Assembly: GCF_030272615.1 (NCBI RefSeq)
Contig: NC_081415.1
Span: forward strand, 192,990,695 to 193,054,694
Source: Cryptomeria japonica
Lineage: Eukaryota; Streptophyta; Pinopsida; Cupressales; Cupressaceae
Direction: 5' to 3'
Length of the DNA: 64,000 nucleotides
This document shows positions 1-11,172 of this stretch, one piece after another (positions within the stretch are counted from its first letter, which is position 1; the number at the start of each line of letters is the position of its first letter). Made by a program: the position numbers and the translations under genes. Below the pieces are notes generated by a model, which worked only from the letters and a program-made list of their open reading frames with translations, was not told the origin of the DNA and searched no databases.

Positions 1-1427
1 CAATGGAAGGATAATGAAGGAGATACCCGTGTTGGTTTGCATTTATTTTGAGTATTTTATCTTCATGCTTTTATTGAAAGCGGTAGGATTACATTTCATA
101 GCATTTTAGCTTTTGTGGTTGGCTTTTATATGTTATGATGCCTTATGCCTAATTCCTACATTACAACCAGATCTACTGCGGAATAGTAGTGCATAGATCT
201 CTAACTGGATCTTCTATAAATTTTGAGGTTTGTAATAAGAGCTTAACTTAGAACTGATCCTATACATTTGAAGATGCAAACTTTCTTAGTTCAACCCTTT
301 CAATTGCAGTGAGCATTTTGACAATTAGCTATTTCTTTTGTATATGTAGTGGGCAATTTGATAGTGAGCTATTTTTGTAATCTGACACCAAGCCACCTGT
401 TTGTAAACACAACTATAACTAGTTATGTTTTCCTAAGAGTTAACACTCTCCATGGTTTTTCCCTTTGTTTGGGTTTTCCACGTACAAATTCTGGTGTTCA
501 TTTTGTGGTTGTGTTCTTCTTGTTTATTCTGTATTGTCTATTTTAATTTTGAGGATAACTTCTATTGGTAAAATGTTTATTGCTTTCATTTAAATGGAAA
601 TACTGGTTCATCCCCCCCTCTCTCAGTATTCTAGTGCTTTCAACATAATCAACATCTCTAACTATAATATGTCGTGACATCAGATGGGCTCTGATCTTGA
701 CTAGTATTATGGGCATTATAATAGATTGATATGAGTCGTTCGTACTATTTTTGTATTGTCTTGTTGATTTTTTAATTAAAAAAAAGATAAATAAATGAAT
801 TAGAATAAAATAGAAAGAATAGATGCTAGCATGTAAAATTTAACATAAATACATGAATTGGAATAAAATGAAAATGATAATAAATAAATTGGAATAAAAT
901 TAAAACAATAAATATTAGAATGTAATATTTAATATAAGAAAATTAATAAGAATAAAAAATAAAGAAAGAGACTTGGAATAGAATTTATTTAAAGGTTGTT
1001 AAAAAAGTTAGATATACAATTTTCCAATAATTTTACAAATACTGTTTATGTAAACAAAAAACCAATTCAATTAAAATGGTTATTTTCCATGCAATTAAAT
1101 TTTAAGAAATATTAAAACATCTTTATTTATTCTAATAGGGTAAAGAAAATAAAAGAATAAATCCAACCAAATAATAAATTTCTTCAATATAATTATCTAG
1201 TGATATTTTTAAAACTAAAGTGTTAAATATAGATTGCTTATATCTAAAAAAAAAAGATATCTAATTTTTAAAAAAAATGATTTTCATAGGAAAATATCTT
1301 ATTGCTACATAAAATTAGAAGAACTACATCTAAACATTATAATGATTGTACAAGATTATTTCTAACTAATTATTATTTATTTTAATGAAAATTTGAATTA
1401 AATACAATAAGAGACTACCTAATAACA
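1..1427. other. AT-rich non-coding DNA
   Basis: No gene, RNA or intact repeat element is recognisable here. The only reading frames are short and look random. From about 1345 to 1427 the sequence matches about 4897-4976 further on, at roughly 85% by eye, so it is probably the stump of another copy of the downstream direct repeat. That match ends abruptly where the LINE fragment begins. Confidence 0.5.
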
Positions 1428-3820
1428 AGGCCTTAGCCCTAAATGCACTTTTACTTCGTGGGATAGTTGGGTCATTAGGAATTGGCCAACTTTGCGTTTC
1501 CTTCATATGCAAGGGGCCGTTTCTAAGAAAAGGTTTCCCCCAATTAATTGAAAAGAAGTGGTTTGGTTACGCCCCCCCTCCTTCCAAATATAAATTAAAC
1601 TTTGATGGGGCTCCTCGAGGCAATCCAGGGAAGTTTGCCATTGGGATGGTGGTTTTTGATGATAAGTCCAGAGTCATCAAAGCCTAGTGTCAGTATATTC
1701 CTGATGAGACAAATAATGTGGCAGAGTTGCACGCTCTATCTATTGGGCTTGATTTGCTTCTTTCATTACACGTCTCAGATGTGGTGATAGATTGAGATTC
1801 ATTAGTTGTTTTTTATACGATCACAAATCGCTCTTCTAACTCTTGGCATCTAAAATACAAGGTTCTATTGTAGCTTGAATTCTTTAATTCTTTCTCTATT
1901 TCTCATTGTTATAGGGAAGCTAATAGTGTTGCGGATTTCTTGGCAAACAAGGCCTTAAATGAAAATATTTAATCTTTGGTTGATATTGAAGAGAGTTCCC
2001 TGCCTCCTCATCCTTTGAAGCGTTAATTTTTTTTTGTTATTGCTACAAACTCTTTGGCTTTGCCTTGACCTCGCATCTTGTTTAGGATTGCCAGCATGTA
2101 TGCATCTTAGTGCGATGGTGTATGGGGATTTCTTGGTCGTTTTATATCACCTCATTAATTTTGCATGCTTGCTTGTAAGCTTAACCACGGTGTTGGCCAA
2201 TGTCTATATTTTGGGTTGTCATACTGATCTTGATTGTATATGTATAAAGCTTAGTGTGAGGGTTTATGGGGCCTTCTTGGCTGCTTTACATCACCATATT
2301 GATTCTACATATTTTCTTATAGCTTTAATCATGATGATGGCTGGTGTCTAGTTCTTGGGTTATCTCTACCCACTGTACTGCTCTTGATTGCATTGTTCTT
2401 TGCACTGTACTGATTGCTCGATACTGGTTGTTTACACGACTTCTCTTTTAATTAATCTTTAATGTTTGTCCTCTGCACTTGCAGTGGCGACTTGCATGCA
2501 TGATTAATTATGTTGCTTTTATTGCTTGCTATTTGATGTGGTGATTTGTATGCTTATTAACATGGTCCTGGGGATTTAGCTCGTGCGAATATCTTGCATT
2601 CATTATGAGAATTATGTGAAAGTTATGTTTGTGGTTTAATGAGGAGCTTTGATTGTTTTTTCTAAAAGGCGGCAACTTGTGGAAGCTTGTTGGTATGGTG
2701 TTTTGTGAATTAGCTCATGCTGATCTTTGATTTGACATCATTTTAATTCATTCGAAGGATGTGCTTCTTTATTAATGATGGCTTATTTTTTATTTATAAG
2801 CTTGCTCCTTCTGTTGGGAGCATTATTTGCCTCTGTGATTTTTTGGTGATGGGAGTTGCTAGTTATAGAGTTTTGTTGCCTGTTAAGCAGTGTGATTTTC
2901 AGGATCCTCACATTTTTGATGATGAGAAACTTGGTCGACTATTTAAAGTTCATTCTTTGGAATTCTCTTTTTCTTTTTGCAAAGTGGTGGGAAGACGGTG
3001 GTTGGTGGAGAATGCTTAGTTGCTTTTCATTTTACTACTATGTGTATGGACATTCTCTTGGATGCTTCTCTGGTTTGGGAATTATTGGATGCATACGTTC
3101 ATCCCTCTCTTTATCCTACTTCTGATATGGATAATTCTTTGTCTCTTTATCATTTTGACTTTGGTGCTTTTCCTTATGGTGTTTTTTTACCTTTTTCTGA
3201 GTTATTATCTAGTGGCTGGTACTATGAGCTACTTTCAGTTATAAGAGATGGTTTGATTTCTAATCTTTGTGATGACACAATGTTTTCTCTTGTATCTTTT
3301 TTATATCATGTGTCTCTAGATATCTTGGCTGTGGCTGTTAATGTGTTTTCGGGTATTCATTTCCTTCTTGACTCGTTGAAGGCGATAGTGTCTCTTCCAA
3401 GTGCAGTTGTGCCTCTACAGGTGGTAGTTCTAGAGGATCACAATGAGGGGACTTCCCAACCTTTGTCTCCTCCTAAGGAAGGTTACAGTACTTGGTTTTT
3501 GTACTCCTGATGTTTCAGGTTCACCTTCTCATAGTTTTTGTATTGGCTTCACATATTCTGGGGGGCTGGGTTTTATTCATGTAACTGGCTCTATTGGCCC
3601 TTATGGTTTTTTGGGGATGTTTTGGGGTTGGTTTGGGTTATTCTCTCCACATCTTCGATTGTAACTGACTGTACTATTTTCCCATTGGGGCTTTATGAGA
3701 AAGACAAGCTCGGTTTTCTTTGCTTGGTTCTTTCCTATCGGTGCTCTTTGAACCAAGTTGTATATAAAAATTATAAATATTAATAAAATTAGTGGTTTTC
3801 CACTTTCATTGAAAAACAAA
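1428..3820 (+). mobile_element. 5'-truncated LINE (3' part) inserted in a repeat
   Basis: This is the 3' end of a plant non-LTR retrotransposon. It starts inside ORF2 just upstream of an RNase H domain (1586-1972). About 1.8 kb of T/G-rich 3' sequence follows, ending in an A-rich tail around 3765-3820 (TATAAATATTAATAAAATTAG). The repeat sequence on its left (ending ACCTAATAACAA) resumes on its right (ACAAATTATAA) at the point predicted by the intact copy at 4970-4985, so the insertion boundaries are good to about 10 bp. Severe 5' truncation is normal for LINEs. Open frames in the tail (for example 2977-3510) have no recognisable domain and I do not call them genes. Confidence 0.72.
1586..1972 (+). 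pseudogene. LINE ORF2 RNase H domain, decayed
   Basis: This is the RNase H domain found at the C-terminal end of many plant LINE polyproteins, which degrades RNA in RNA/DNA hybrids. One reading frame runs through without a frameshift. It starts KYKLNFDGAPRGNPG, where the first catalytic Asp lies in FDG. It then has an NNVAELHAL block (catalytic Glu), a degraded IDxDS block (second Asp) and YREANSVADFLANKA (last Asp). Three in-frame stops break it: TAG at 1685, TGA at 1793 and TAG at 1871. All the landmark acidic residues remain, so it died by point mutation. The frame ends at a TAA at 1970, the likely natural end of ORF2. Confidence 0.8.
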
Positions 3821-6045
3821 ACAAATTATAATAATAAACATAAATTTTTTACACCCAATAACTATGAAAATTTTAACTACAATCCATAGTCCATTCTATT
3901 GATCTATTATCAACTAAATAACCTTGTAGACCTAGTAAGATCACGGTAATTCTTTACAATCATTTAGTTGACTTGTAATATGAAAACAATTCTGTAAAAA
4001 TTATCAATTTGAAAGGATCTTTAAATATGCTCTACTCTATTTTGTTCTTGACCAAAGTCCATCACTCTTTAATCACTATTTAAATGACTATATTTGTCCC
4101 ATAATACTTGTTTTAATACTTACAAACATTGAAGACAATCTTTTTCAAATTAATTAAATATATATGAAAAATATAAATTCGATTATTATTGTGTGGGGAA
4201 ATTTCATGTTTATTATTGACTCTTTAATTTTTAATTAATAAAAAAAAATATAAGACAACAACTAAGTTGTTTATAAGTCTAATATCTTCTATCAAATCCC
4301 ACCAATAATTGTGATAATCCAAGAAAGATGGTTCAAAATAAAGTAGTACCCAAATAGAATACTAGGATGGAAACCACTATTTAAGCACTATTCACAAAGA
4401 CATATTTGTCTCATAATGCTTGTTTTTAATTTACAAACATTTAAGGAAATATTTTGTAAATGCAATAAATATGTATATTTAAAAAAAAAATTATTCTATT
4501 TTTATTAGGTGTGGAAATTTGAGTTTACTATGCAATTTCATTGAAAATTTTATAATTGACATTGATTTTGAACTAATAGTCTAAAAACATAAGATAACAA
4601 TTAAATTGTTTATATTTCCTATATCTCATGCAAAAACCAATTATAATAATGACAAGTTTAAAAAAATAAAAATAAAATATTTCTTAGTGATTTTGTTAAT
4701 TTATTATACATTTGAGAATCTAATTTTAATAATGCATAACAAATCATTTTAATTTTATATATAAATACTAAATTTTAATATATATTTAAATCATTACAAA
4801 TACAAAATAACTAAATAAATAAATAAAACATAAAATCACTTATTTATCTTAAAAATAATCTTATTTTATTTTGATTTTTTCAGAACTTGTCATTACTTTA
4901 CAAGATTATTTCTAGTTAATTATTATTTATTTTAATAAAAAATTGAATTAAATACAATAAAACACTACCTAACAACAAATTAAAAAAAATCACACATTAA
5001 TTATGAAAACTTTAACTACTATCCATAATCCATTCTATTGATCTATTCTCTTACTAAATAACCTTGTTGACTTGCTATGATCATAGTAATTCTTTAGAAT
5101 CATTTAGCTGACTTGGTAATATCAAAACTATTCTCTAAAAGTTACAAATGACATCAAATTAATTTTAAATACTAAGCATTCATCTCCATCAACAATTTGA
5201 AAGGATATTTAGATATGTTCTATTTTATTCTAGTCTAGTCTAGTCTAGTCTAGTCTAGAACAAAGTCTATCATTGTTTAAGCACTATTTAAATGCCTATA
5301 TTTGTCCCATAATACTTGTTTTCTTATATACAAACATTGAAGAGAACAAAATTCAAATGAATTAAATATATATTAAAATATAAATTCAATTATTTTTGTG
5401 TGGGGAAATTTCATGTCTATTAAGTTTATTATTGACTCTTTAATTTTGAATTAATAATCTTAAAACATAAGACAACAACTAAGTTGTATATAGGTCTTAT
5501 ATCTTATGTCAAATCCCACCAATAATTGTGATAATGTAAAAAGAATGGTCCAAAATAAAGTAGTGTCCAAATAGAATACAAGGAAGGTAATCACTATTTA
5601 AGAACTATTCATAAAGTTATATTTGTCTCATAATGCTTGCAAACATTGAAGACAACATTTTGAAAATTGATTTATATGATGTATATTTTAAAAAAAATTA
5701 TGTAAAAATTTGAGTTTACTATGCAATTTCATTGAAATTTTTATAATTGGCATTAACTTTGAACTAATAGTCCAAAAACATAAGATAACCATGAATTTTT
5801 TCATAATGCCTATATCTCACAAGAAATACACTAATGATAATGACAAGTTTAAAAAATTAAAAATACATTTCTTCAAATAATGCTTTTGTTAATTTATTAT
5901 ACATTTGAGAATCTGATTTCATAAATATATGACAAATCATTTTAATTTTATATATGAATATTAAAAGTTAATATATATTTACACAAAAGATAAATACACA
6001 AAACATAAAACTACTTATTTATCTAAAAATTATTTTATTTTATTT
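3821..6045. repeat. Two diverged tandem copies of a ~1.15 kb AT-rich repeat
   Basis: Copy 1 runs from about 3821 to 4975 and copy 2 from about 4976 to 6045. Matching landmarks include CCATTCTATTGATCTATT (3892 and 5031), TTTGTCCCATAATACTTG (4093 and 5303), CCCACCAATAATTGTGATAA (4297 and 5515) and ATACATTTGAGAATCT (4708 and 5899). Each copy also contains a weaker internal repeat of the CACTATTTAA...TTTGTC block. There is no coding potential. Divergence is about 10-20% by eye, so this is an old duplication. Confidence 0.7.
5230..5259. repeat. (CTAGT)n microsatellite
   Basis: This is a short run of the pentamer CTAGT, about six units, inside copy 2 of the tandem repeat. The matching place in copy 1 (about 4033) is not expanded, so the run arose after the duplication. 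Confidence 0.85.
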
Positions 6046-6402
6046 ATATATAAATATAATTTTTATTTTTATTTATATTTAAATAATATTTATTTTCTCC
6101 AAGAAAAGTATTATTTGGTGAGTTGAGATTTGATCCATTAATTTTATGTAAAAATTAATTAGCGGGTAATAAATCAGAAATCTTGGAACGGGAACAAACG
6201 GCAGTTTGGAAGTATCTCTGTAACGTTACCTATTAAAACTGTAGCGAATCACAGTTATCGAAAACAATTTCTATTGATCCTTTCCTTGGCTTTAAAAAAA
6301 GGAAAATCATTGACCTGTTGACAGGCATTCCCTTTAAAAAGAGCAATTCCCACCCAAACAACAAACAACAAACCGCATTTCCCTGCTGTACTCCCAAATA
6401 GA
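6046..6402. other. 5' flank of the LRR receptor-like protein gene
   Basis: This is non-coding sequence between the tandem repeat and the receptor-like protein start. Base composition becomes less AT-rich from about 6180. I see no convincing TATA box. The promoter and 5' leader of the next gene should lie here. Confidence 0.35.
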
Positions 6403-8835
6403 ATGGCAATCTCCATCTCTGTATTCATCATTTCAGTCTTTCTTCTTCTCTTCTTCTTCTTCCCCTCTTCTGTGCCCCATCCATTACCATCCAACAGGTG
6501 TCATTCCCACTAGTCTGAAACTTTGCTTCGTGTCAAAGCAGCTTTGAATCTCTTCGGCTCTTTCAGTTCGTGGGTGAATGGAACAGACTGTTGCACCAAC
6601 TGGACAGGCATCTCCTGCGACAAATACACCAACCATGTCGTTTCTGTTCAAGTATACACACACTCCAATCAAAGTGTGATATCAGAGAGCCTATGCCAGC
6701 TTCGTTTTCTCACATATCTAAGTATAGAAGGAGTAAGAGGTACTACCATTCCTCCCTGTTTGGGAAATCTTTCTTATATTGAGCAATTACATCTATCTTA
6801 TAATAGCTTTAGTGGGATGATTCACCCTTCATTTTGTTTGCTTACTCGCCTTACATTCCTTAGTCTTCCTTACAATAACTTTCATGGAAGCATACCTTCC
6901 TGCCTTGGCAATCTTTCTTCTTTAACTGATCTTGACCTCAGTAACAACCAACTTAGTGGAAGCATACCCACTTCTCTTGGAAGTCTCTCTTTGTTGAATT
7001 CTCTATCTCTTGATAACAATCAACTGAGCGGGAACATTCCAGATTCCTTGGGCAATCTCTCCTTACTCTATTTGTTGGAAATTTCCAATAAACAGCTAAG
7101 TGGGACCATTCCCTCTTCATTTGCTCAGCTTTCCTCCCTCACTTACTTGTTTTGTGTGAGCAATCGTTTCAATGAAACCATCTCTTCTTCCTCACTTCCG
7201 CCTTCTTTAGTTCTTCTAAGCCTATCACTAAACCATCACCAATCAATTTCAGAAACTTTCTTTCACAACCTAACAAGCCTACAACATTTGCTCTTATCCG
7301 ATTGTGTGCTGAATATTAGTGCAACCTGGATTCCATCCTTTCAGTTATCTTGGTTATTTTTAGAGTCATGTATGATTGACAGTGAATTTCCACCTTGGAT
7401 TTCAACCCAATTCTCACTTGAAAGATTGGAATTAACTAATGCCAGTCTTGTGGGTGTAATTCCTTCTTGGCTATGGGAAACTAGTCCTCTATTGAAATAT
7501 CTAAATCTTTCAGGAAATCAATTAGAAGGAAGCCTATTTTCAAATACTTCAACATGGATGCAACTAATAGAATTGGACGTGTCTAAAAATGGATTGAGTG
7601 GGTGCATCCCATCAATGTGGTCTTCTGATATGCATAGATTATTACTCAATGACAATTTGTTCACTGGCAATATTCCTCCAAGTTTGGGCAAACTATCTGA
7701 ACTCATGTTGTTAAATCTTGCAAACAACAAAATAACAGGAGTGATCCCTGCAAGCTTGTCTGATTGCTCTTTTCTTGTTGTCCTAAATTTGGGAAATAAC
7801 ATTTTGAAGGGAAGCTTACCACATGATTTTAGTAAGCTAACTCAATTATATTCATTAGTTGTTCACAATAATAATCTGAATGGATCATTCCCTCCCTGGA
7901 TAGCAAATTGTTCAAAACTACAAGTTCTTGATATTGGGAACAACTCATTTGGAGGTGAAATACCAGCATCAATTACAAATTTTTCAAATCTAAGAGTATT
8001 GGTGATGAAGGAGAACCATTTTATAGGCAATATTCCTTTAGAGATAGGCCAATTACTAAATCTTCAAATCTTGCTCCTTTCTTCCAATCATATCTCAGGC
8101 TCAATTCCACACACAATTGTATCATTGCAAGCAATGACAATACAAAGCCAAGATGGCTTTATATTGTCTACTTCTTCCAGTGAGATTACATATTATCAAG
8201 ATGGTTTGGATATGACATTAAAAGGCACAAATCAGCACTACACATATATTCTTTCCACTCTCACGTCCATAGATCTCTCAAACAATGAATTGGAGGGACA
8301 AGTTTCTTCTAATTTTGGGAACTTGAAGGGCTTGAGGCTTTTAAACTTATCCATCAATAATTTGAATGGGAGCATTCCAAATAGCTTGGGAGAATTGAGT
8401 CAGTTGGAGTCATTAGACCTTTCAAGAAATTATTTTTCAGGACAAATCCCTATAGAACTTGAAGCTCTAAGTTATTTAGGTTCATTGAATTTATCAAACA
8501 ATAACCTTTCAGGAAGTATACCACAAGGACGACATATCACAGGCACATTTGGAGAATCTTCTTATTCAAGGAATGCTAATTTATGGGGGTGTCCTCTACC
8601 CAAAAAATGTTTTTGGCCAGAATTTGTTCCACCTCCTCCATTTTCAATTAGCAAAGAAAAGAAAAGCACTAAATATCCATGGTATGCGATAGCATTGGGA
8701 TTGTCATATGGAGTTTCTTTTGGAGGGATTATGTCATTAATCCTAATGAAAATCAGTTGGAGAAGGAACTACTTCAATAAAGTTGATACAATCCTAAAGT
8801 TTTTATTTCCATGGATGAAGAATTTGACAATATAA
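6403..8835 (+). pseudogene. LRR receptor-like protein (RLP), nonsense codon after the signal peptide
   Basis: This is an intronless plant receptor-like protein, a cell-surface LRR receptor without a kinase, as used in immunity or development. The natural start is the ATG at 6403: MAISISVFIISVFLLLFFFF is a typical signal peptide. Six residues after the last proline of that region the frame meets TAG at 6511-6513, exactly where relatives usually have an acidic residue before the SETLL-type LRR N-cap. The frame then stays open to TAA at 8835. Domains in order: N-cap with the WxGxxC signature, about 20 LRRs, an island region (about 8120-8260) with the GLDMTLKGT motif, four more LRRs, a CPLPKKC cap, a Pro-rich and basic stretch, one membrane helix (about 8680-8745) and a short basic tail. 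The next in-frame ATG lies within the LRRs, so the TAG should abolish secretion unless it is read through. It may be a recent pseudogene or a null allele. Confidence 0.85.
6511..6513 (+). other. Premature TAG in the receptor-like protein gene
   Basis: The signal-peptide ATG at 6403 and the long LRR frame share the same phase. This TAG is the only interruption between them. The surrounding residues (CHSH, stop, SETLL) fit the start of an RLP N-cap. A single base change from GAG or CAG would create it. Confidence 0.85.
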
Positions 8836-11030
8836 TGGGATATATCTACAATTCATTGGAATGTGAGTATTTTTATTCTTTGAACTTTTCTCTTGTAATT
8901 CAAACAATTCAAGTACTAAAATCCAAGGAAAATTAATTAGTACTTACCATTTTAGACAATTTTTCATTGGTTGTTATACCTATCAAATGTAGATTGTTTG
9001 TAATGCTTTTAAATTGAATAATATAATCCTTTGATTGTTACTGATATATAACTTTGTTGGCATGAATTTATTTTTGTGCAGGATGGTTTCTTGGTACATT
9101 TCCTTATTGAAGACATGTTCTTTTTATGGTGGCCTTTCTCAAAATATTGTCTTGTATAGGTTAATTATTTGTGGAAAATTGAGACTATATAATCTATTTT
9201 TTTTTTTGTTTTTCATTAATCCATTGCACATGGTTTCAGGAACTACATCAAATACAAATATGAAAATAGTGCATGAAAAGTAAAAATAATCTAAGCACAT
9301 AAGCATATAGTATATGATCGTGTGAAATAACTATAAATAATGCATCATAAAATCATGTGGGATAGAGATGGTAATAATGTTCATAGGAATCCTATCATAG
9401 TGTAAGAAATAAAAATTGTGGTATGGATATAAGTGGCCGAGTAACACACATTTATGTATATAGAGTGTTATGATAAGTATATATACACCCCAATGCATTT
9501 CCAAAATAATTAGCATAAAAATGCCATTAAGGGATTAGTCCCTAATGATACAAAATTAAAACACTAGTACTATGATAAGTATATGCACCCCAATGTGTTT
9601 CCAAAATAATTAGCATAACATTAGGTAATTTAGTCCCGAGTGGTATAAAATAAAAATAATAGGAATGAGTATAACATACATGGCATATATCCATGATAAG
9701 AAGAAAGGACCTATTAAAAGGAAGGAGAGAACCTAGTGCAATACTTTTAATTGTAATTGAGATGGTTCAATGAAACATGATAGTTTAAGATACGATTGTG
9801 AAAATACAAGTCAAATAAGAGGCCACATATGGGTGACAAGATACAATAAAGTATAATAATGTGTAGAAAGAGGTGGTTGCCCCATGTAGAAAGATACATA
9901 GAGCATAACATGAATGTAAAGAGTGGGGTTAAATCATGTGAACTATGTGTAAATTTATGGAATTGATAAAATATGGTCACATAGGAATAAATAAAATATC
10001 CTTAAATTGTCTAAAAAAGAAATTGATAATATATATCATGTTGATAGATAAATGTAAAATCATTTACGTAAAATGAAATAATATGATTGTTAGGCACAAG
10101 GAAATACAAATGCCCCCCCATGGGAAAAACAAATATTAAAGTTTTAATAGACTAAAATTGTATGAAAATATAGAATTGAAGCATGACCTCACCATTTTTG
10201 GTTGTCAGTGATAATATTATTTCAAGTTAATAACATGGTAACTGGGTCTTTCACTAGTTTTTCATTCATGAGAAGAAATTATAAAAGCACAAGTGTCATA
10301 GTAAGAAGTATCCATGAATGCGACAAGTAATTAACTTGAATCTTTTCTCTTAGCTCCTTGTTATCATTTATATTAGATATATTCACATGAAGGACTAAAT
10401 CTCAAATTTGAGTTTTTCATTGAATTGTTTATTTCCTATTTCTTCTTAATCGCCATTCATATATCATAAATTATCTAATGCATTTACTTCTCCTATTAAG
10501 GGTTTTGAGCTCTTGTAAATTATGTTCCTTATTTGTATAATCATTAATAATGACATAAATGGAAACATACAATAAATGTAATCTATTGCTTAAGATAAAT
10601 TATGGACTCCATACCATGGGCATGTGCATGAAAATGGGGTCCAAAAGGGCCTCTTAGGTGGCCATATTTTTCCTAAAATAAAGAAATACTAATATTGAAT
10701 GAAAAATTGATAATAGTTATGCTCAAAAATTGAATAAACAATAAGAACAAGAGTCATAGTGATTTGAATGTCCTTTCTAAATTACTATTAAAAAAAAATG
10801 GTGGATATAGAAGGTTAAAATAGGGGGCCACAAAAGGTGCTCTTACTTTTATAAAAAAAACACAATGTAGCATTTGGTCTAGCCCCCTTGAAATGCGGAC
10901 TTCTTTTAGTATTTTAAAACTTCCTTTGAGGTGAAAACTTACCTAACACCATGTAGTTTATACTCAATGTTTTTGCTAATCTATGATGTTTTACTAATTT
11001 TCAACTTAGACTTGTATGATTAAAGGAGTA
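8836..11030. other. Gene-free AT-rich stretch downstream of the RLP
   Basis: No gene is recognised. The first 250 bases could be the RLP 3' UTR: a donor-like GTGAGT at about 8860 and an acceptor-like TTTTTGTGCAG ending at about 9081 would frame a 3' UTR intron, but there is no transcript to test it. A short direct repeat lies at 9472-9655. The rest holds only short random frames. Confidence 0.4.
9472..9655. repeat. Short direct repeat, two ~85 bp copies
   Basis: Copy 1 is about 9472-9561 and copy 2 about 9573-9655. Both start GATAAGTATAT, share CACCCCAATG and TTTCCAAAATAATTAGCATAA, and end in a TAGTCCC...AAAATTAAAA or AAAATAAAA stretch. No function is suggested. Confidence 0.75.
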
Positions 11031-11172
11031 CATAATGGTGAGTGTTTTAGAAGGAAATATGGGTTTGAATTAGAATGGAGCAAGAAATGGGAGTTTGAAA
11101 CAGAATGGTATAAATTACAGTGGGGTTTGTTGCAAATCATGAGGGTCTATCAGTTGTGTTGATATTCATATA

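Noticed and set aside
2977-3510. A 177-codon open frame, plus overlapping frames at 2759-3664
   Set aside because: It lies in the T/G-rich 3' tail of the LINE fragment, with low-complexity hydrophobic translation, no domain and several overlapping alternatives of similar length.
6523-8835. Taking the RLP start at the TTG codon at 6523
   Set aside because: It would leave no signal peptide. A canonical ATG plus signal peptide lies in the same phase at 6403, separated only by the TAG at 6511.
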